Counted from the stretch's first letter, positions 1 through 8,750 are shown. The stretch: DNA of 64,000 bases from Flavobacteriales bacterium (GCA_025451235.1 JANWKT010000007.1:185511-249510); one strand, 5' to 3'. The notes: generated by a model from the sequence alone, not told the origin. Numbers and translations: made by a program.

Positions 1-134
1 AAATGGGCCAGTTCCTGGAGTAAAGAAAAAGTTCCAATGTCTCCACCATGCCATATCTCATCACAATCACCAAAATGATGTAATACCCTGGGATGTAAAT
101 ATCCATGTGTATCGGAGATCAATCCTATCTTCAT
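1..134 (-). CDS. Metallophosphoesterase (YfcE/MJ0936 type), N-terminal part
   Basis: Only the first 44 codons are in the window; the gene runs off the left edge. The translation begins MKIGLISDTHGYL and carries the two N-terminal metal-binding signatures of calcineurin-like phosphoesterases: D8-x-H10 in SDTHG and GGDIG at residues 30-34. This small single-domain class hydrolyses phosphodiesters in the cytoplasm using two metal ions; the true substrate is usually unknown. Its ATG overlaps the batE stop codon by four bases (ATGA), so it is probably translated as the last visible gene of the Bat operon. The identification is firm at family level. Confidence 0.85.
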   Translation of the reverse strand, partial: MKIGLISDTHGYLHPRVLHHFGDCDEIWHGGDIGTFSLLQELAH

Positions 135-910
135 AACTCAATTTTCTGCACATCCTGGTTCACCACCCAACCTTTCTTCTCAGAATATTGGATATAGTAC
201 ATGTTGGCAGTGCTATCGGTAATTTCAACTTTGGTGCCTTGGTGCAGGTTAAAAAGAATGGTTGAATTCGGATCAGGTTGGTCAAAGACTTTGATAGATT
301 CATCGAAGATCACCGCCTCCGCATGTAGGTATTTATAGTGATAACAATTCCTGGCCATCAATACCGAAAACCCACTCATAAAAAACCAGAGAATAGATGT
401 CATAAATACTAGTTTCCTGAGTTTTAGATGGGGTTTTTTATAGGAAACAAATATAACTAACGGTACCAGCAACATGAAGAAAATAGATAAAAAGGCCCAG
501 GCATCAATAGATAATGAGAACTGTACTTTCTTGATAAAGGCCAATAATCCGGTATCCTCATAAATAGATGGTTTGTCGGGTAATTTTAAATTCAGTTGTA
601 TCAGTTGTTGTTGAGTAATCCTGTGCATGGGTTTTATGCGCAGCGCTTTTTCAAAATTAAATATGGCTTTACTAGTTTCTCCTTTAAGGGTATAAGCGGT
701 CCCCAGGTTAAAGAAGAGTTCAAATCCAATATATCCTTCTTTCACCACTTCCTCATATTGGTCAATGGCTTTGTCCAAATCTCCTTTTTGAAGATAGGCA
801 TTTCCTTCTTCTAATGTAGCCGCATTTGCAACGACGGTTGAAAACAGGAGAAGGAATAGGCAGGATATTTTTTTTAAAGCTTGGAGCCACCTAGGTACGT
901 AGAGGGTCAT
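131..910 (-). CDS. batE: BatE: TPR and SH3-domain membrane protein
   Basis: A signal peptide (hydrophobic stretch ISCLFLLLFSTVVANA) is followed by two TPR units, two membrane segments (WAFLSIFFMLLVPLVIF and ILWFFMSGFSVLMA) and a C-terminal bacterial SH3-like domain ending in KGWVVNQDVQKIEL. This is the BatE architecture of Bacteroidota Bat operons, which are linked to aerotolerance and envelope stress in Bacteroides and Leptospira; the biochemical role is not settled. I choose the ATG at 910 because it stands directly before the signal peptide. An upstream in-frame ATG at 994 would overlap batD by 23 bp, but the extra 28 residues are encoded by a hairpin repeat. BatE probably works with BatC, also a TPR protein, beside the BatA/BatB VWA proteins. 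Confidence 0.85.
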   Translation of the reverse strand: MTLYVPRWLQALKKISCLFLLLFSTVVANAATLEEGNAYLQKGDLDKAIDQYEEVVKEGYIGFELFFNLGTAYTLKGETSKAIFNFEKALRIKPMHRITQQQLIQLNLKLPDKPSIYEDTGLLAFIKKVQFSLSIDAWAFLSIFFMLLVPLVIFVSYKKPHLKLRKLVFMTSILWFFMSGFSVLMARNCYHYKYLHAEAVIFDESIKVFDQPDPNSTILFNLHQGTKVEITDSTANMYYIQYSEKKGWVVNQDVQKIEL

Positions 911-945
911 ATGGTTCGACAAGCCTACCATGACCAAGGACCTAG
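891..945. repeat. Hairpin repeat between batD and batE (TTCGACAAGC family)
   Basis: Nested inverted repeats: CTAGGT (891-896) with ACCTAG (940-945), GGTCAT (905-910) with ATGACC (930-935), and a centre containing GGTTCGACAAGCCTACC. The core resembles the widespread Bacteroidota intergenic repeat containing TTCGACAAGCTCA. It lies in the leader of batE and is translated if the upstream ATG is used. Confidence 0.6.
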
Positions 946-971
946 TGTGTTGATGTGGTTTAAAAAAAATA

Positions 972-2669
972 TTATCCTTTCTTCCCCATTTCATCTATCA
1001 AATTCTTTAAATGGTTATACAAACTTTCCACATCACTCTGGGCAGCCGGTGCAAACCTGAACTGGTCCAGTTGATCCATGATCTTCAGTACTTGGATCTT
1101 CGTATTTGGATCGGGCAACCAGTTTTGTAAGTTGGCCCTGGTGATCTCATTTTTGGTGGTTTTATATTTATCAGAGATGTATTGATAAAATAACAGGGTC
1201 ATGGCGGTCAATGCTTCCGCTGCTTGCCCTTTATCCAATATGCTCCTCACTTTTACCAGTTCTTTGTTGGCATGATCCTCGGCTTTGTTCATCTTCTTTT
1301 CCGTATCATCGCGTTTGGTAAAGAATATTTTTTTACGGAAAAATATCATCCCTAACCCAGCAAGAAAAGGAAGGATAAGCAAAGCATAATACAAAGGATG
1401 GCCAAAAAACGGATCAGATCTTTTATACACTTTTTCTCCGGTAAAGATCCCTTTATTCACGATCACCGTTCCACTGGTAGTATCCACAATCATCCCCTTG
1501 ATGCTTACCTGAAAAGAATCGGACCGGATCTCTACATACTTTTTTGTTTCCACATCAAAATAACTGAAAGCAAAAGGTCCCAATTGGTAATCTCCTTCCT
1601 TACGCGGCATGATATAATATTCAAACTCCTTTTCTCCTGTAATACCATCCTGCAATACCTGGAATTTATTTTTTACCTTAGGTTCGAAAGTCTCAAAATG
1701 GTCCGGAAGGTTCAATGGAGGTCCATCGAGAATCGGAAAGTTTCCACTTCCTGAAATAGTATATTTTACTTTGATCGGTTCGTTGGCCTTGGCCTGGGTT
1801 TTGTCGATGCTCACCGTAGTATTGTACCTGCCTATAGCATTTACAAAACTTTCTGGCTTTTTTTCTTCAGGCAGCTCTTTGATCGTAAACATTGCCTTAT
1901 TGGTTTTCAAATCAAAAGGCATCTGCATTTCCTCTTGATAGCCTTGATTATTTTCAGGTAACCTTGTATAAACGTTGAACACCACACGGGCTGCATCATA
2001 TATTACCTCACCCGTTTTAATAGGTACCAGCCATATCTTGGCTTTATTCAACCTGAAATATTTTTTTCCATTGTACCGGTCCTCCACCAGTCTATCGTCT
2101 GCTCTTCCTTTGATGTCCTGCACCCAGCCATCATTAAAAGTAGGAAGATCCACACCATTCACTTCTATATTATTGGTAAACGCATAAATAATAAGGTCTA
2201 TCGAAACACATTCACCAAGATATGCTTCCTTCTTCGATTCTTTTAATACCACTACCGCTTCTTTTCCTTCATAACCTGAGGGAAAGGGATTCACCCCCTT
2301 AGTTACCGATATACTTAAGGGATTGCTTTTAATTTTTTTACCACCTTCGTTTACTGTCATCGAGGGAAAATCAACTTTCCCTACTTTAGTAAACATCACT
2401 GCATACACTATTTTGGTTTCGCCTTCCGTCTTTCCATTCACTGTATATGAATTCTCGAAAACATTGGGACCATTTAACACCTTCATTCCATCCACCTGTG
2501 GCATTTGGATAGGAGATGAATTCATATTGATGAAGCTAAAAACAAGATGGGCGGTTTCGTAAGTTTTGGGTGTTTCGGGACTAACGGATACAGAAAATTT
2601 TTGGCCCAGTCCGGAAAAAATAAAAGTAAAAAAAATGAAAAAGAATAAACTTGTATTCTTGCCAACCAT
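972..2669 (-). CDS. batD: BatD: oxygen-tolerance family exported protein
   Basis: About 565 residues. A signal peptide (FFFIFFTFIFSGLGQ) leads into a long beta-rich extracytoplasmic region, then one transmembrane segment near residues 425-447 (YYALLILPFLAGLGMIFF) and a cytoplasmic helical tail of about 115 residues. This matches the BatD family, the large membrane-anchored component of the Bat operon. The start is the ATG at 2669, two bases after the batC stop; a TTG three codons upstream is also in frame but less likely. It lies between batC and batE on one transcript. BatD is thought to present its periplasmic domain beside the VWA proteins; its ligand is unknown. Confidence 0.88.
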   Translation of the reverse strand: MVGKNTSLFFFIFFTFIFSGLGQKFSVSVSPETPKTYETAHLVFSFINMNSSPIQMPQVDGMKVLNGPNVFENSYTVNGKTEGETKIVYAVMFTKVGKVDFPSMTVNEGGKKIKSNPLSISVTKGVNPFPSGYEGKEAVVVLKESKKEAYLGECVSIDLIIYAFTNNIEVNGVDLPTFNDGWVQDIKGRADDRLVEDRYNGKKYFRLNKAKIWLVPIKTGEVIYDAARVVFNVYTRLPENNQGYQEEMQMPFDLKTNKAMFTIKELPEEKKPESFVNAIGRYNTTVSIDKTQAKANEPIKVKYTISGSGNFPILDGPPLNLPDHFETFEPKVKNKFQVLQDGITGEKEFEYYIMPRKEGDYQLGPFAFSYFDVETKKYVEIRSDSFQVSIKGMIVDTTSGTVIVNKGIFTGEKVYKRSDPFFGHPLYYALLILPFLAGLGMIFFRKKIFFTKRDDTEKKMNKAEDHANKELVKVRSILDKGQAAEALTAMTLLFYQYISDKYKTTKNEITRANLQNWLPDPNTKIQVLKIMDQLDQFRFAPAAQSDVESLYNHLKNLIDEMGKKG

Positions 2670-2671
2670 AT

Positions 2672-3295
2672 TTACCAATCTTTGGTATTTGTATTGTTAC
2701 CTTGCCCTTGGATCCTTTTATTTTGCTCCTGCTCTTTATTGTTCAAGGATTTAATGAGCTCCTGGGCCTGGTTTTGATCGATCTTGTCTTTTTTTTCTTT
2801 TTGAGGGGGTTGGTTTTGGGGTTGCTGTTTTTGTTGTTGTTGCTTTTGTTGTTTCAGATTTCTCAATGCATAGGCCAGGTTATATCTTGAATCTTCATCG
2901 GCAGGATTATACTTCAAGGCATTTGAATAGGACTCTGTTGCCTTGTCAAACTTTTTTTGCCGCATATACGAATTACCCATATTATAATACGCCTTCGACT
3001 TCAATACCGGATCTTTTAAATATTTAATGGCATTATCGAAGAAATAAGCCGCCGTATCAAAATCACCTTTTTTATAAAGAATAGTACCCATGTTATAATT
3101 CACCAAGGGATCATTTTGCCTTTTCTTATAGGCAGTACCATACTTCTTCAAGGCATCTTCATATTTACCTTTTTTATAATCCAGGTTACCTTTGCGCATG
3201 ATAGAATTATAGTTCTTCCCAAAAATGGATTGGGCCTGAATAATGCCGGTAACAGCAAATGTGATTAATAACAGAAATATAAGTTTCTTTATCAT
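2672..3295 (-). CDS. batC: BatC: exported TPR protein
   Basis: 207 residues with a signal peptide (LIFLLLITFAVTGIIQA), about three TPR units from residue 30 to 140 (motifs GNLDYKKGKYEDALKKY, YNMGTILYKKGDFDTAAYFF and YNMGNSYMRQKKFDKATESY) and a low-complexity tail rich in Gln, Lys and Asn. The start ATG overlaps the batB stop by four bases, indicating translational coupling. BatC-type TPR proteins are predicted periplasmic scaffolds for the VWA proteins BatA and BatB. The Q-rich tail (KQQKQQQQKQQPQ) is probably disordered. Confidence 0.85.
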   Translation of the reverse strand: MIKKLIFLLLITFAVTGIIQAQSIFGKNYNSIMRKGNLDYKKGKYEDALKKYGTAYKKRQNDPLVNYNMGTILYKKGDFDTAAYFFDNAIKYLKDPVLKSKAYYNMGNSYMRQKKFDKATESYSNALKYNPADEDSRYNLAYALRNLKQQKQQQQKQQPQNQPPQKEKKDKIDQNQAQELIKSLNNKEQEQNKRIQGQGNNTNTKDW

Positions 3296-4317
3296 ACGTC
3301 GATCTTCTTTAGCAATTTACCTCTTTTATCCGAATAAAATAACTCCAATACCAGCAAAATTATTACAAAAATCAATATCCATTGGTATTGGTCTTCTAAA
3401 CCTTCTTCATTTTTGCTTTCAAAGGTCTCTTTTTCAAGCTTTCTTAACTCTTTGTTGATATCGATCAGCGCTGTTAAGGGATCCTCTCCGCTATAATAGG
3501 TCCCGCCCCCCTTTTTAGCAATATCACTTAACAATTGTGGATTTGCTTTGGTGATGATTTCTTTGTCATAAGTATCCAGTTTATTTCCCCTTAGACTTCC
3601 ATTGGCATCGTATATTGGAATAGGGCCTCCATTAGCGGTTCCTACCCCTATCGTATAAATATGAATATCCTTTTTTCGTGCCTTGGCAATCATTTTATCC
3701 AGGTCTCCCTCATGGTCCTCTCCATCCGTTAAAAGAATGATGGCCCCTGCTGATTTCATGTCGTTTGGAAAAGCCATTAAACTGATCTCAATGGCCTTTG
3801 AGAGGGATGTTCCCTGGGTACCGAACATACTGGGTTGTACACCGGGCAACATATTTTTAATCGCTGCATAATCGTTGGTCATTTCTACCAGCAGATCCGC
3901 TTGACCTGCAAATGCAACCAATCCTACCCTATCACCACCCAGCTTTTCCAAAAAGGCAGCCACCGCATCCTTGGTGCTTTCCAACCGGTTGGGCTTAATG
4001 TCCTGGCATAACATGCTATTGGATACATCAATGGCTAATACAAGGTCGATACCGGTACTTTTCGTCATCCTTACTTTAGGACCAAACTTGGGCCTGGTCA
4101 ACGTGAGTACAATGAGCAGGAAGATGAGCGATACCAGGATGTACCTGAATATCCATCTCCCCAATGATATTTCTGGGATAATGGACTTTATATTCTGATC
4201 AGCAAAATGCTTTTTGATCTTTCTTTTTCTCCAGGCATAGCGGAAAATAACCAGCCCCAGGAGTATCAACACCCCCAGCATGGCCCAGAATATATATGCA
4301 TTCGAGAATTTTAGCAT
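3292..4317 (-). CDS. batB: BatB: VWA-domain membrane protein
   Basis: 341 residues. Two N-terminal transmembrane helices (about 10-27 and 57-74) precede a von Willebrand factor A domain whose MIDAS metal site is intact: D97-x-S99-x-S101 in DVSNSM, with the later acidic segment TDGEDHEGD. A third transmembrane helix (WILIFVIILLVLELF) ends the protein. BatB and BatA are paralogous membrane VWA proteins of the Bat operon, facing the periplasm and presumably clamping a metal-dependent partner. It is separated from batA by 124 bp holding a hairpin repeat, the only substantial gap in this part of the operon, and overlaps batC by 4 bp. Confidence 0.9.
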   Translation of the reverse strand: MLKFSNAYIFWAMLGVLILLGLVIFRYAWRKRKIKKHFADQNIKSIIPEISLGRWIFRYILVSLIFLLIVLTLTRPKFGPKVRMTKSTGIDLVLAIDVSNSMLCQDIKPNRLESTKDAVAAFLEKLGGDRVGLVAFAGQADLLVEMTNDYAAIKNMLPGVQPSMFGTQGTSLSKAIEISLMAFPNDMKSAGAIILLTDGEDHEGDLDKMIAKARKKDIHIYTIGVGTANGGPIPIYDANGSLRGNKLDTYDKEIITKANPQLLSDIAKKGGGTYYSGEDPLTALIDINKELRKLEKETFESKNEEGLEDQYQWILIFVIILLVLELFYSDKRGKLLKKIDV

Positions 4318-4362
4318 AGAGAGACTAAATCAACATTTGAACATAAAAGACCATCCAGAAAA

Positions 4363-4430
4363 ATAAATTTTTTGTCATTTCGCCCCGGATCCGGGTCGAG
4401 ATGACATATCGCATATGACAAAAAATTTAT
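4363..4430. repeat. Long imperfect palindrome between batA and batB
   Basis: Perfect 16-bp outer arms (4363-4378 and 4415-4430, reading ATAAATTTTTTGTCAT and its complement) enclose a second near-palindrome centred on CGGATCCG, with GTCAT at 4374 able to pair with either of two ATGAC copies (4401 or 4415). The inner part resembles the TGTCATTTCGA..GATGACA repeats common in Bacteroidota intergenic DNA. It could act as an attenuator or as an RNA-processing site inside the operon. Confidence 0.75.
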
Positions 4431-4441
4431 AGGCATATTTA

Positions 4442-5452
4442 TTAAATAATCGATCTATAATACGTTAATCTTAAACAAATTTCCAGCATAAATAAAAGTC
4501 CGCCCAATAGTACCAGCCAGAAAAATTTATCCGGCTTATTGATGATCTCTTTGGTCTTTAATTTTGATTTTTCCAATACATCTATTTCCCTGAAAATATT
4601 TTCCAAGCTATTGTTATCCGTTGCCCTGAAATATTTTCCATTCGTCTTGTCGGCCATCTTGTTCAATTCCACCTCATCAATTTCCACCTTTTGATATTCG
4701 TAAATAATATTTCCATTGAAATCCAATCCTCCAAAACCTTCCGCCATTCCCCTAGTGCCTACCCCTATAATATATACCCTGATCCCATAAGATGCGGCCA
4801 ATTCTGCCGCCACCATCGGGGAGATCTCCCCGGCATTGTTCACTCCATCCGTTACCAACACGATCACCTTGCTTTTGGCTTCACTGCTCTCCAACCGGGC
4901 AACCGCAGTTCCAAGTCCCAACCCGATGGCTGTATAAAATCCCATTTCACCCGGACCCGGTTGAATAGCAGCAATCCTATCCATCAATCTCCTGTGGTCA
5001 AGGGTTAGTGGGGTTTTCGAAACGGCAGTGGTTCCAAATGTAACCAATCCAAAACGATCATGTTTTCTGCTTTTAATGAATTTGATCATCAGGGATTTGG
5101 CCACTTCCAGCCGGGTAGGTTCCAAGTCTTTGGCTACCATACTATACGAAACATCTAATACAAAGACGATATCAATCCCTTCGGTATCTCTTTCCTCATT
5201 TCCCAAAAATCCCTGCGGCCTGGCCATGGCTGTAATAAATAATACAAGGGCCAGCATTCTCAAGATGAACGGAAAATGAATGGTTCGTTGCTTGAATGAT
5301 TTGCGGATCTTAACTACCGGGGGGGCTGCGTAAACCAATGTAACCTGGTTTCGTTTATACCGTTTTATGTACCACCAGATCATTAATGGGACGGCGAGTC
5401 CCAATAAGAACCAGCCCGGACTCTGAAAGGAAATGTCGACCAGCTTATCCAT
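4442..5452 (-). CDS. batA: BatA: VWA-domain membrane protein
   Basis: 336 residues, paralogous to batB. Two transmembrane helices (about 12-28 and 62-77) are followed by a VWA domain with an intact MIDAS site, D100-x-S102-x-S104 in DVSYSM, and the conserved VTDGVNNAGEI segment; a C-terminal helix (FFWLVLLGGLLFMLEICL) anchors the end. BatA is the first of the paired VWA proteins. Its ATG overlaps the stop of the preceding exported-protein gene by 8 bp. The order moxR, DUF58, exported protein, batA, batB is the standard Bacteroidota arrangement. MoxR AAA+ ATPases commonly act as chaperones for VWA proteins, which is the likely link here. Confidence 0.9.
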   Translation of the reverse strand: MDKLVDISFQSPGWFLLGLAVPLMIWWYIKRYKRNQVTLVYAAPPVVKIRKSFKQRTIHFPFILRMLALVLFITAMARPQGFLGNEERDTEGIDIVFVLDVSYSMVAKDLEPTRLEVAKSLMIKFIKSRKHDRFGLVTFGTTAVSKTPLTLDHRRLMDRIAAIQPGPGEMGFYTAIGLGLGTAVARLESSEAKSKVIVLVTDGVNNAGEISPMVAAELAASYGIRVYIIGVGTRGMAEGFGGLDFNGNIIYEYQKVEIDEVELNKMADKTNGKYFRATDNNSLENIFREIDVLEKSKLKTKEIINKPDKFFWLVLLGGLLFMLEICLRLTYYRSII

Positions 5453-6452
5453 TTTCCTCTCTTGGTTGTTTGGTCATTTCTACAAAGAAAATAGCACTCT
5501 CCAACATTCGCTTGTTCTCATCCGTACCTGTATTGGCTTTGGCAAATTTTACAAAATCCGCAGTACCCAGGATCTCTTTTAGTTTATCCAAATGACTATG
5601 ATCCATTGTAAGAATAAAATCGGCCGCCAGGATCTCTTCTGAAGTACTTTCCTGGGCATCAAATCCCCACCGGTTAAAAATATATTCACGCAGGATATCG
5701 GTCAATTCTGTAATATACCCTTTGGAATCCGTGGTAAACCATTTCTCCTCTGCTTTTAATTTAGCCAACTTCTCCAATGCAATGATATCTGCAGGAATAA
5801 TGATCACGGGTACTTCTGGAACGATTACTACCTGCTTTTTCTTTCTGCTTCTTTTAATGATCTTATAAATGATCCAGATCACCAATACCAATAGGAGGAT
5901 CCCAATAAAAAGTGCAATATAAGGGACGATCTCCGTCCATGCCAGGGGAATATCTACCGGGGATTTAATATCCCTGAAATCTTTGTCTAACTCTACATTC
6001 TCCAGGATAGGATATATTTTTAACTGGTTGGTCGCTATAAATACAGTGTCACGTCGTTTGGTAAGAGGGATCCACAATGAATCGATCACCGTGGTATCTT
6101 CGTTGAATTTGGCCACCACCAATTCCTGTCTAATCTTCAATTGGTTTTCGGTAATGGCAATCGTATCTGCATCCCCTAAAGAAATAATATCCAGCTTTCC
6201 ATCCAATACAGTTTTCCAATCCGGTAATATCGGTATCCTTTCTTTTTTACAACTGATGGAAAATTTCAAAACGGTTTGCTGACCCAGTTTGAGATAATTG
6301 GTATCGATCTTTAATTCGGCAATGTCGAGAGACTGGGCCGTTATACTTCCGCTAAAAAGAAGCAAGAAGCAAGAGCCAAGAAGCAAGACCCATTTCGGGA
6401 TCAGTCTTGCTTCTTGGTTCTTGCAGCTTAGCGATCTTACTTCTCTCATCAT
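5445..6452 (-). CDS. Exported single-pass protein of the MoxR/Bat operon
   Basis: 335 residues. An N-terminal signal peptide ends near residue 40 (LLLFSGSITAQ). A beta-rich periplasmic region follows, then one transmembrane helix at about 174-197 (IALFIGILLLVLVIWIIYKI), a basic stop-transfer (KRSRKKKQ) and a cytoplasmic helical tail of about 120 residues. Proteins of this layout occupy the slot between DUF58 and batA in many Bacteroidota, but no biochemical role is established. The ATG overlaps the DUF58 stop (ATGATGA). The first 30 codons include a GAAGCAAGA-type interspersed repeat, so part of the signal peptide is repeat-derived. Confidence 0.75.
   Translation of the reverse strand: MMREVRSLSCKNQEARLIPKWVLLLGSCFLLLFSGSITAQSLDIAELKIDTNYLKLGQQTVLKFSISCKKERIPILPDWKTVLDGKLDIISLGDADTIAITENQLKIRQELVVAKFNEDTTVIDSLWIPLTKRRDTVFIATNQLKIYPILENVELDKDFRDIKSPVDIPLAWTEIVPYIALFIGILLLVLVIWIIYKIIKRSRKKKQVVIVPEVPVIIIPADIIALEKLAKLKAEEKWFTTDSKGYITELTDILREYIFNRWGFDAQESTSEEILAADFILTMDHSHLDKLKEILGTADFVKFAKANTGTDENKRMLESAIFFVEMTKQPREENG
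6355..6425. repeat. GAAGCAAGA-word palindromic repeat inside a signal-peptide coding region
   Basis: Short units such as GAAGCAAGA and GCCAAGAAGCAAGAC (6361-6388) are followed after the short centre CCATTTCGGGATCA by their complement, with CTTGCTTCTTGGTTCTTGC ending near 6423. The same word family recurs at 7430-7500. Here the repeat is translated and supplies residues around LIPKWVLLLGSCFLL of the exported protein. Confidence 0.7.
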
Positions 6453-7324
6453 CGTTTCATTTCTCTTTGCTTGAACAAATTCCTCAAGGGTTTTATATAA
6501 CTTCCTTCAGTATGGATCACTGTATTGTCCAAACCTATTTTTTTAAAAAACTGTAATAATTCTCCTTCCCATCGGATGGTTTCTTTTTCATATGTTTTTC
6601 GCATCCTTCCGCTACTGGTATCCAACCAATGGATCAAACCGGTTTCAGGATCACGAACAGGAACAATCCCCAGGTTAGGCAATTTACCTTCTATGCTTTC
6701 CTTCATTCTCAAGGCGATGAGGTCATGCTTTTTATTGGCTAACTTAAGAGGTATCTCAAATCCTTTGTCAAAAAAATCGGTGATCAAAAAAACCGTTGAT
6801 TTTCTTTTGATCGCATTGTTCAAAAACCGGAGTGCACTCCCTATATTGGTGGTCTTGTTCCTGGCTTCGAATTCAATAATATCCCTGATGATCCGCATGG
6901 CATGGCTCTTTCCTTTTCTGGGTGGAATAAATAATTCTACCTCCCCGGCAAATAAAATGGCTCCTACTTTATCATTGTTCTGCGTGGCTGAAAAAGAAAT
7001 GATCGCCGCCAGCTCTGCCATGATCTCACGTTTCAATTGTCCTTTGCTGCCTGTATGACTGCTTCCGCTGATATCTATTACCAACATCACGGTTAATTCA
7101 CGTTCTTCCTCATATACTTTTACATAAGGATTATCGAAACGGGCGGTAACATTCCAATCAATATTGCGAACATCATCTCCGAATTGATACTCCCGAACTT
7201 CACTGAAAGACATACCTCTTCCTTTAAAGGCAGAATGGTAATCTCCCGAAAACATTTCGTTGATCAGACCCTTTGCCTTTATCTCAATGCGGCGTACTTT
7301 TTTTAAAAGTTCGGTTACTTCCAT
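6449..7324 (-). CDS. DUF58 VWA-like protein
   Basis: 291 residues, cytosolic. The DUF58 signature GRGMSFSEVREYQFGDD (residues 35-51) followed by VRNIDWNVTAR is complete, and a VWA-type fold follows with D84-x-S86-x-S88 in DISGSS. DUF58 genes are near-constant partners of moxR; the pair is proposed to deliver or remodel VWA proteins, here BatA and BatB. The gene lies downstream of moxR across a 345-bp spacer holding a large palindrome, and overlaps the next gene by 4 bp. The function of DUF58 is inferred from context. Confidence 0.9.
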   Translation of the reverse strand: MEVTELLKKVRRIEIKAKGLINEMFSGDYHSAFKGRGMSFSEVREYQFGDDVRNIDWNVTARFDNPYVKVYEEERELTVMLVIDISGSSHTGSKGQLKREIMAELAAIISFSATQNNDKVGAILFAGEVELFIPPRKGKSHAMRIIRDIIEFEARNKTTNIGSALRFLNNAIKRKSTVFLITDFFDKGFEIPLKLANKKHDLIALRMKESIEGKLPNLGIVPVRDPETGLIHWLDTSSGRMRKTYEKETIRWEGELLQFFKKIGLDNTVIHTEGSYIKPLRNLFKQREMKR

Positions 7325-7327
7325 TTA

Positions 7328-7669
7328 TTAACTCAAATGTAAAATCATGTGATTATGCGGCCTCTGATAATACATGTCAGGACCTTGCGGCCCGGATAGC
7401 AGCGATATCCTTTTAATAGAACCAAGACCGCTTCGCTTCAAGAAGCAAGAACCAAGATCGTCTCTGTGTTTCGTCTTGGTTCTTGGCTCTTGCTTCTTAG
7501 TTCTATTAAAAGATAAAGCGAATAGCCGGTTAAGCCGCCATAAAAAAAAATATCGTATTAAACGCACTTCTAAAGTCTTCATTCGTTATTACTCACATTA
7601 CATTTATTTTTTAAGGTGTTCGTGCTCTCCCTTTGGTCGGGTCTCATGTTCTATTGTTCAAAAAAAGTA
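7328..7669. other. Spacer between moxR and the DUF58 gene
   Basis: 342 bp without a credible gene; short open frames here are read through repeats on both strands. The left half contains the 7410-7512 palindrome and, next to it, GGATAGCAGCGATATCC (7394-7410), itself weakly palindromic. The right half (7520-7669) shows no feature I can name. The spacer could uncouple moxR expression from the rest of the operon. Confidence 0.5.
7410..7512. repeat. 103-bp palindromic repeat built of AAGCAAGAACC words
   Basis: Outer arms are perfect 13-mers: CTTTTAATAGAAC (7410-7422) and GTTCTATTAAAAG (7500-7512). Inside, AGAAGCAAGAACCAAGA (7441-7457) pairs imperfectly with TCTTGGTTCTTGGCTCTTGC. The inner words match those at 6355-6425, but the outer arms are unique to this copy. 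It lies within the moxR to DUF58 spacer and would form a long RNA hairpin in the operon transcript. Confidence 0.8.
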
Positions 7670-8662
7670 TCAGGGTACCTCTACCTTTCCAATGATCTCC
7701 CTAACAATGTCCTCGCTGGTAATGTTCTCCGCTTCGGCTTCATAGGTAAGTCCGATCCGATGTCTTAATACATCTGCGCAAACGGCCCTTACATCCTCCG
7801 GGATCACATATCCCCTGCGCTTGATAAAAGCATAGGCCTTGGATGCATGGGCCAGACTAATGGATGCACGGGGGGATGAACCAAAACTAATGAGGTCTTT
7901 AAAATTGGCCAGACCAAATTCAGCCGGGGTACGAGTAGCAAAAACAATGTCAACAATATATTTCTCTATTTTCTCGTCCATATACACTTCCTTCACCATA
8001 TTCCTGGCATTCAGGATCTCCTCAGCACTTACCACCTTGCCTACTTTCGGGAATTCATGGGCCAGGTTCATCCGAATAATGCGTTGTTCTTCCTCCTTGC
8101 TGGGATAATTCAGCACCACCTTCAACATAAAGCGGTCTACCTGCGCTTCAGGTAATGGATACGTTCCTTCCTGTTCCACCGGATTCTGTGTAGCCAATAC
8201 CAAAAATGGTTCGGGTAATTTGAATGTATTTTCACCAATGGTCACTTGTCGTTCCTGCATAGCCTCAAGCAAAGCTGATTGTACCTTGGCAGGCGCACGG
8301 TTGATCTCGTCTGCCAGGATAAAATTGGCGAAGATAGGACCTTTCTTTACGGAGAATTCTTCCTTCTTTTGGTTATAGATCACAGTACCTATTAAGTCGG
8401 CGGGTAAAAGATCCGGGGTGAACTGGATCCTGCTGAACTGTACATCAATGGCCTGGGAAAGGGATTTAATGGCCAGGGTTTTGGCCAGACCTGGTACCCC
8501 TTCCAACAGGATATGCCCATTGCATAGCAAACCGATGAGCAATCTTTCCAGCATATATTCCTGGCCTATGATCACTTTTTCCAACTCTTTATTGAGGACC
8601 TCAATAAAAACAGAATGCTTTTCTATTCTCTCATTAATTAGTTTAATATCTGCTACTTCCAT
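7670..8662 (-). CDS. moxR: MoxR-family AAA+ ATPase
   Basis: 330 residues. Walker A is GVPGLAKT (55-62), Walker B is FILADEIN (114-121), and sensor 1 lies in LVLATQNPVEQEG; the C-terminal lid is complete. MoxR ATPases are cytosolic chaperone-like enzymes that act on VWA-domain proteins in maturation or metal-insertion roles. The gene is the first of the operon that continues through DUF58 and batA-E. It is full length and all ATPase residues are present. Confidence 0.95.
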   Translation of the reverse strand: MEVADIKLINERIEKHSVFIEVLNKELEKVIIGQEYMLERLLIGLLCNGHILLEGVPGLAKTLAIKSLSQAIDVQFSRIQFTPDLLPADLIGTVIYNQKKEEFSVKKGPIFANFILADEINRAPAKVQSALLEAMQERQVTIGENTFKLPEPFLVLATQNPVEQEGTYPLPEAQVDRFMLKVVLNYPSKEEEQRIIRMNLAHEFPKVGKVVSAEEILNARNMVKEVYMDEKIEKYIVDIVFATRTPAEFGLANFKDLISFGSSPRASISLAHASKAYAFIKRRGYVIPEDVRAVCADVLRHRIGLTYEAEAENITSEDIVREIIGKVEVP

Positions 8663-8750
8663 GGTGGATGATTGTTATAGAACAAAAATAGCAAATGAGG
8701 GCAGTTGAACAATTTCATTAACTATTATTTGCAAGTATGGACTTTAAACC

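Noticed and set aside
7374..7745. Overlapping frames on both strands in the moxR-DUF58 spacer
   Set aside because: They are produced by the palindromic repeat (KKQEPR / GSCFLVL) on both strands.
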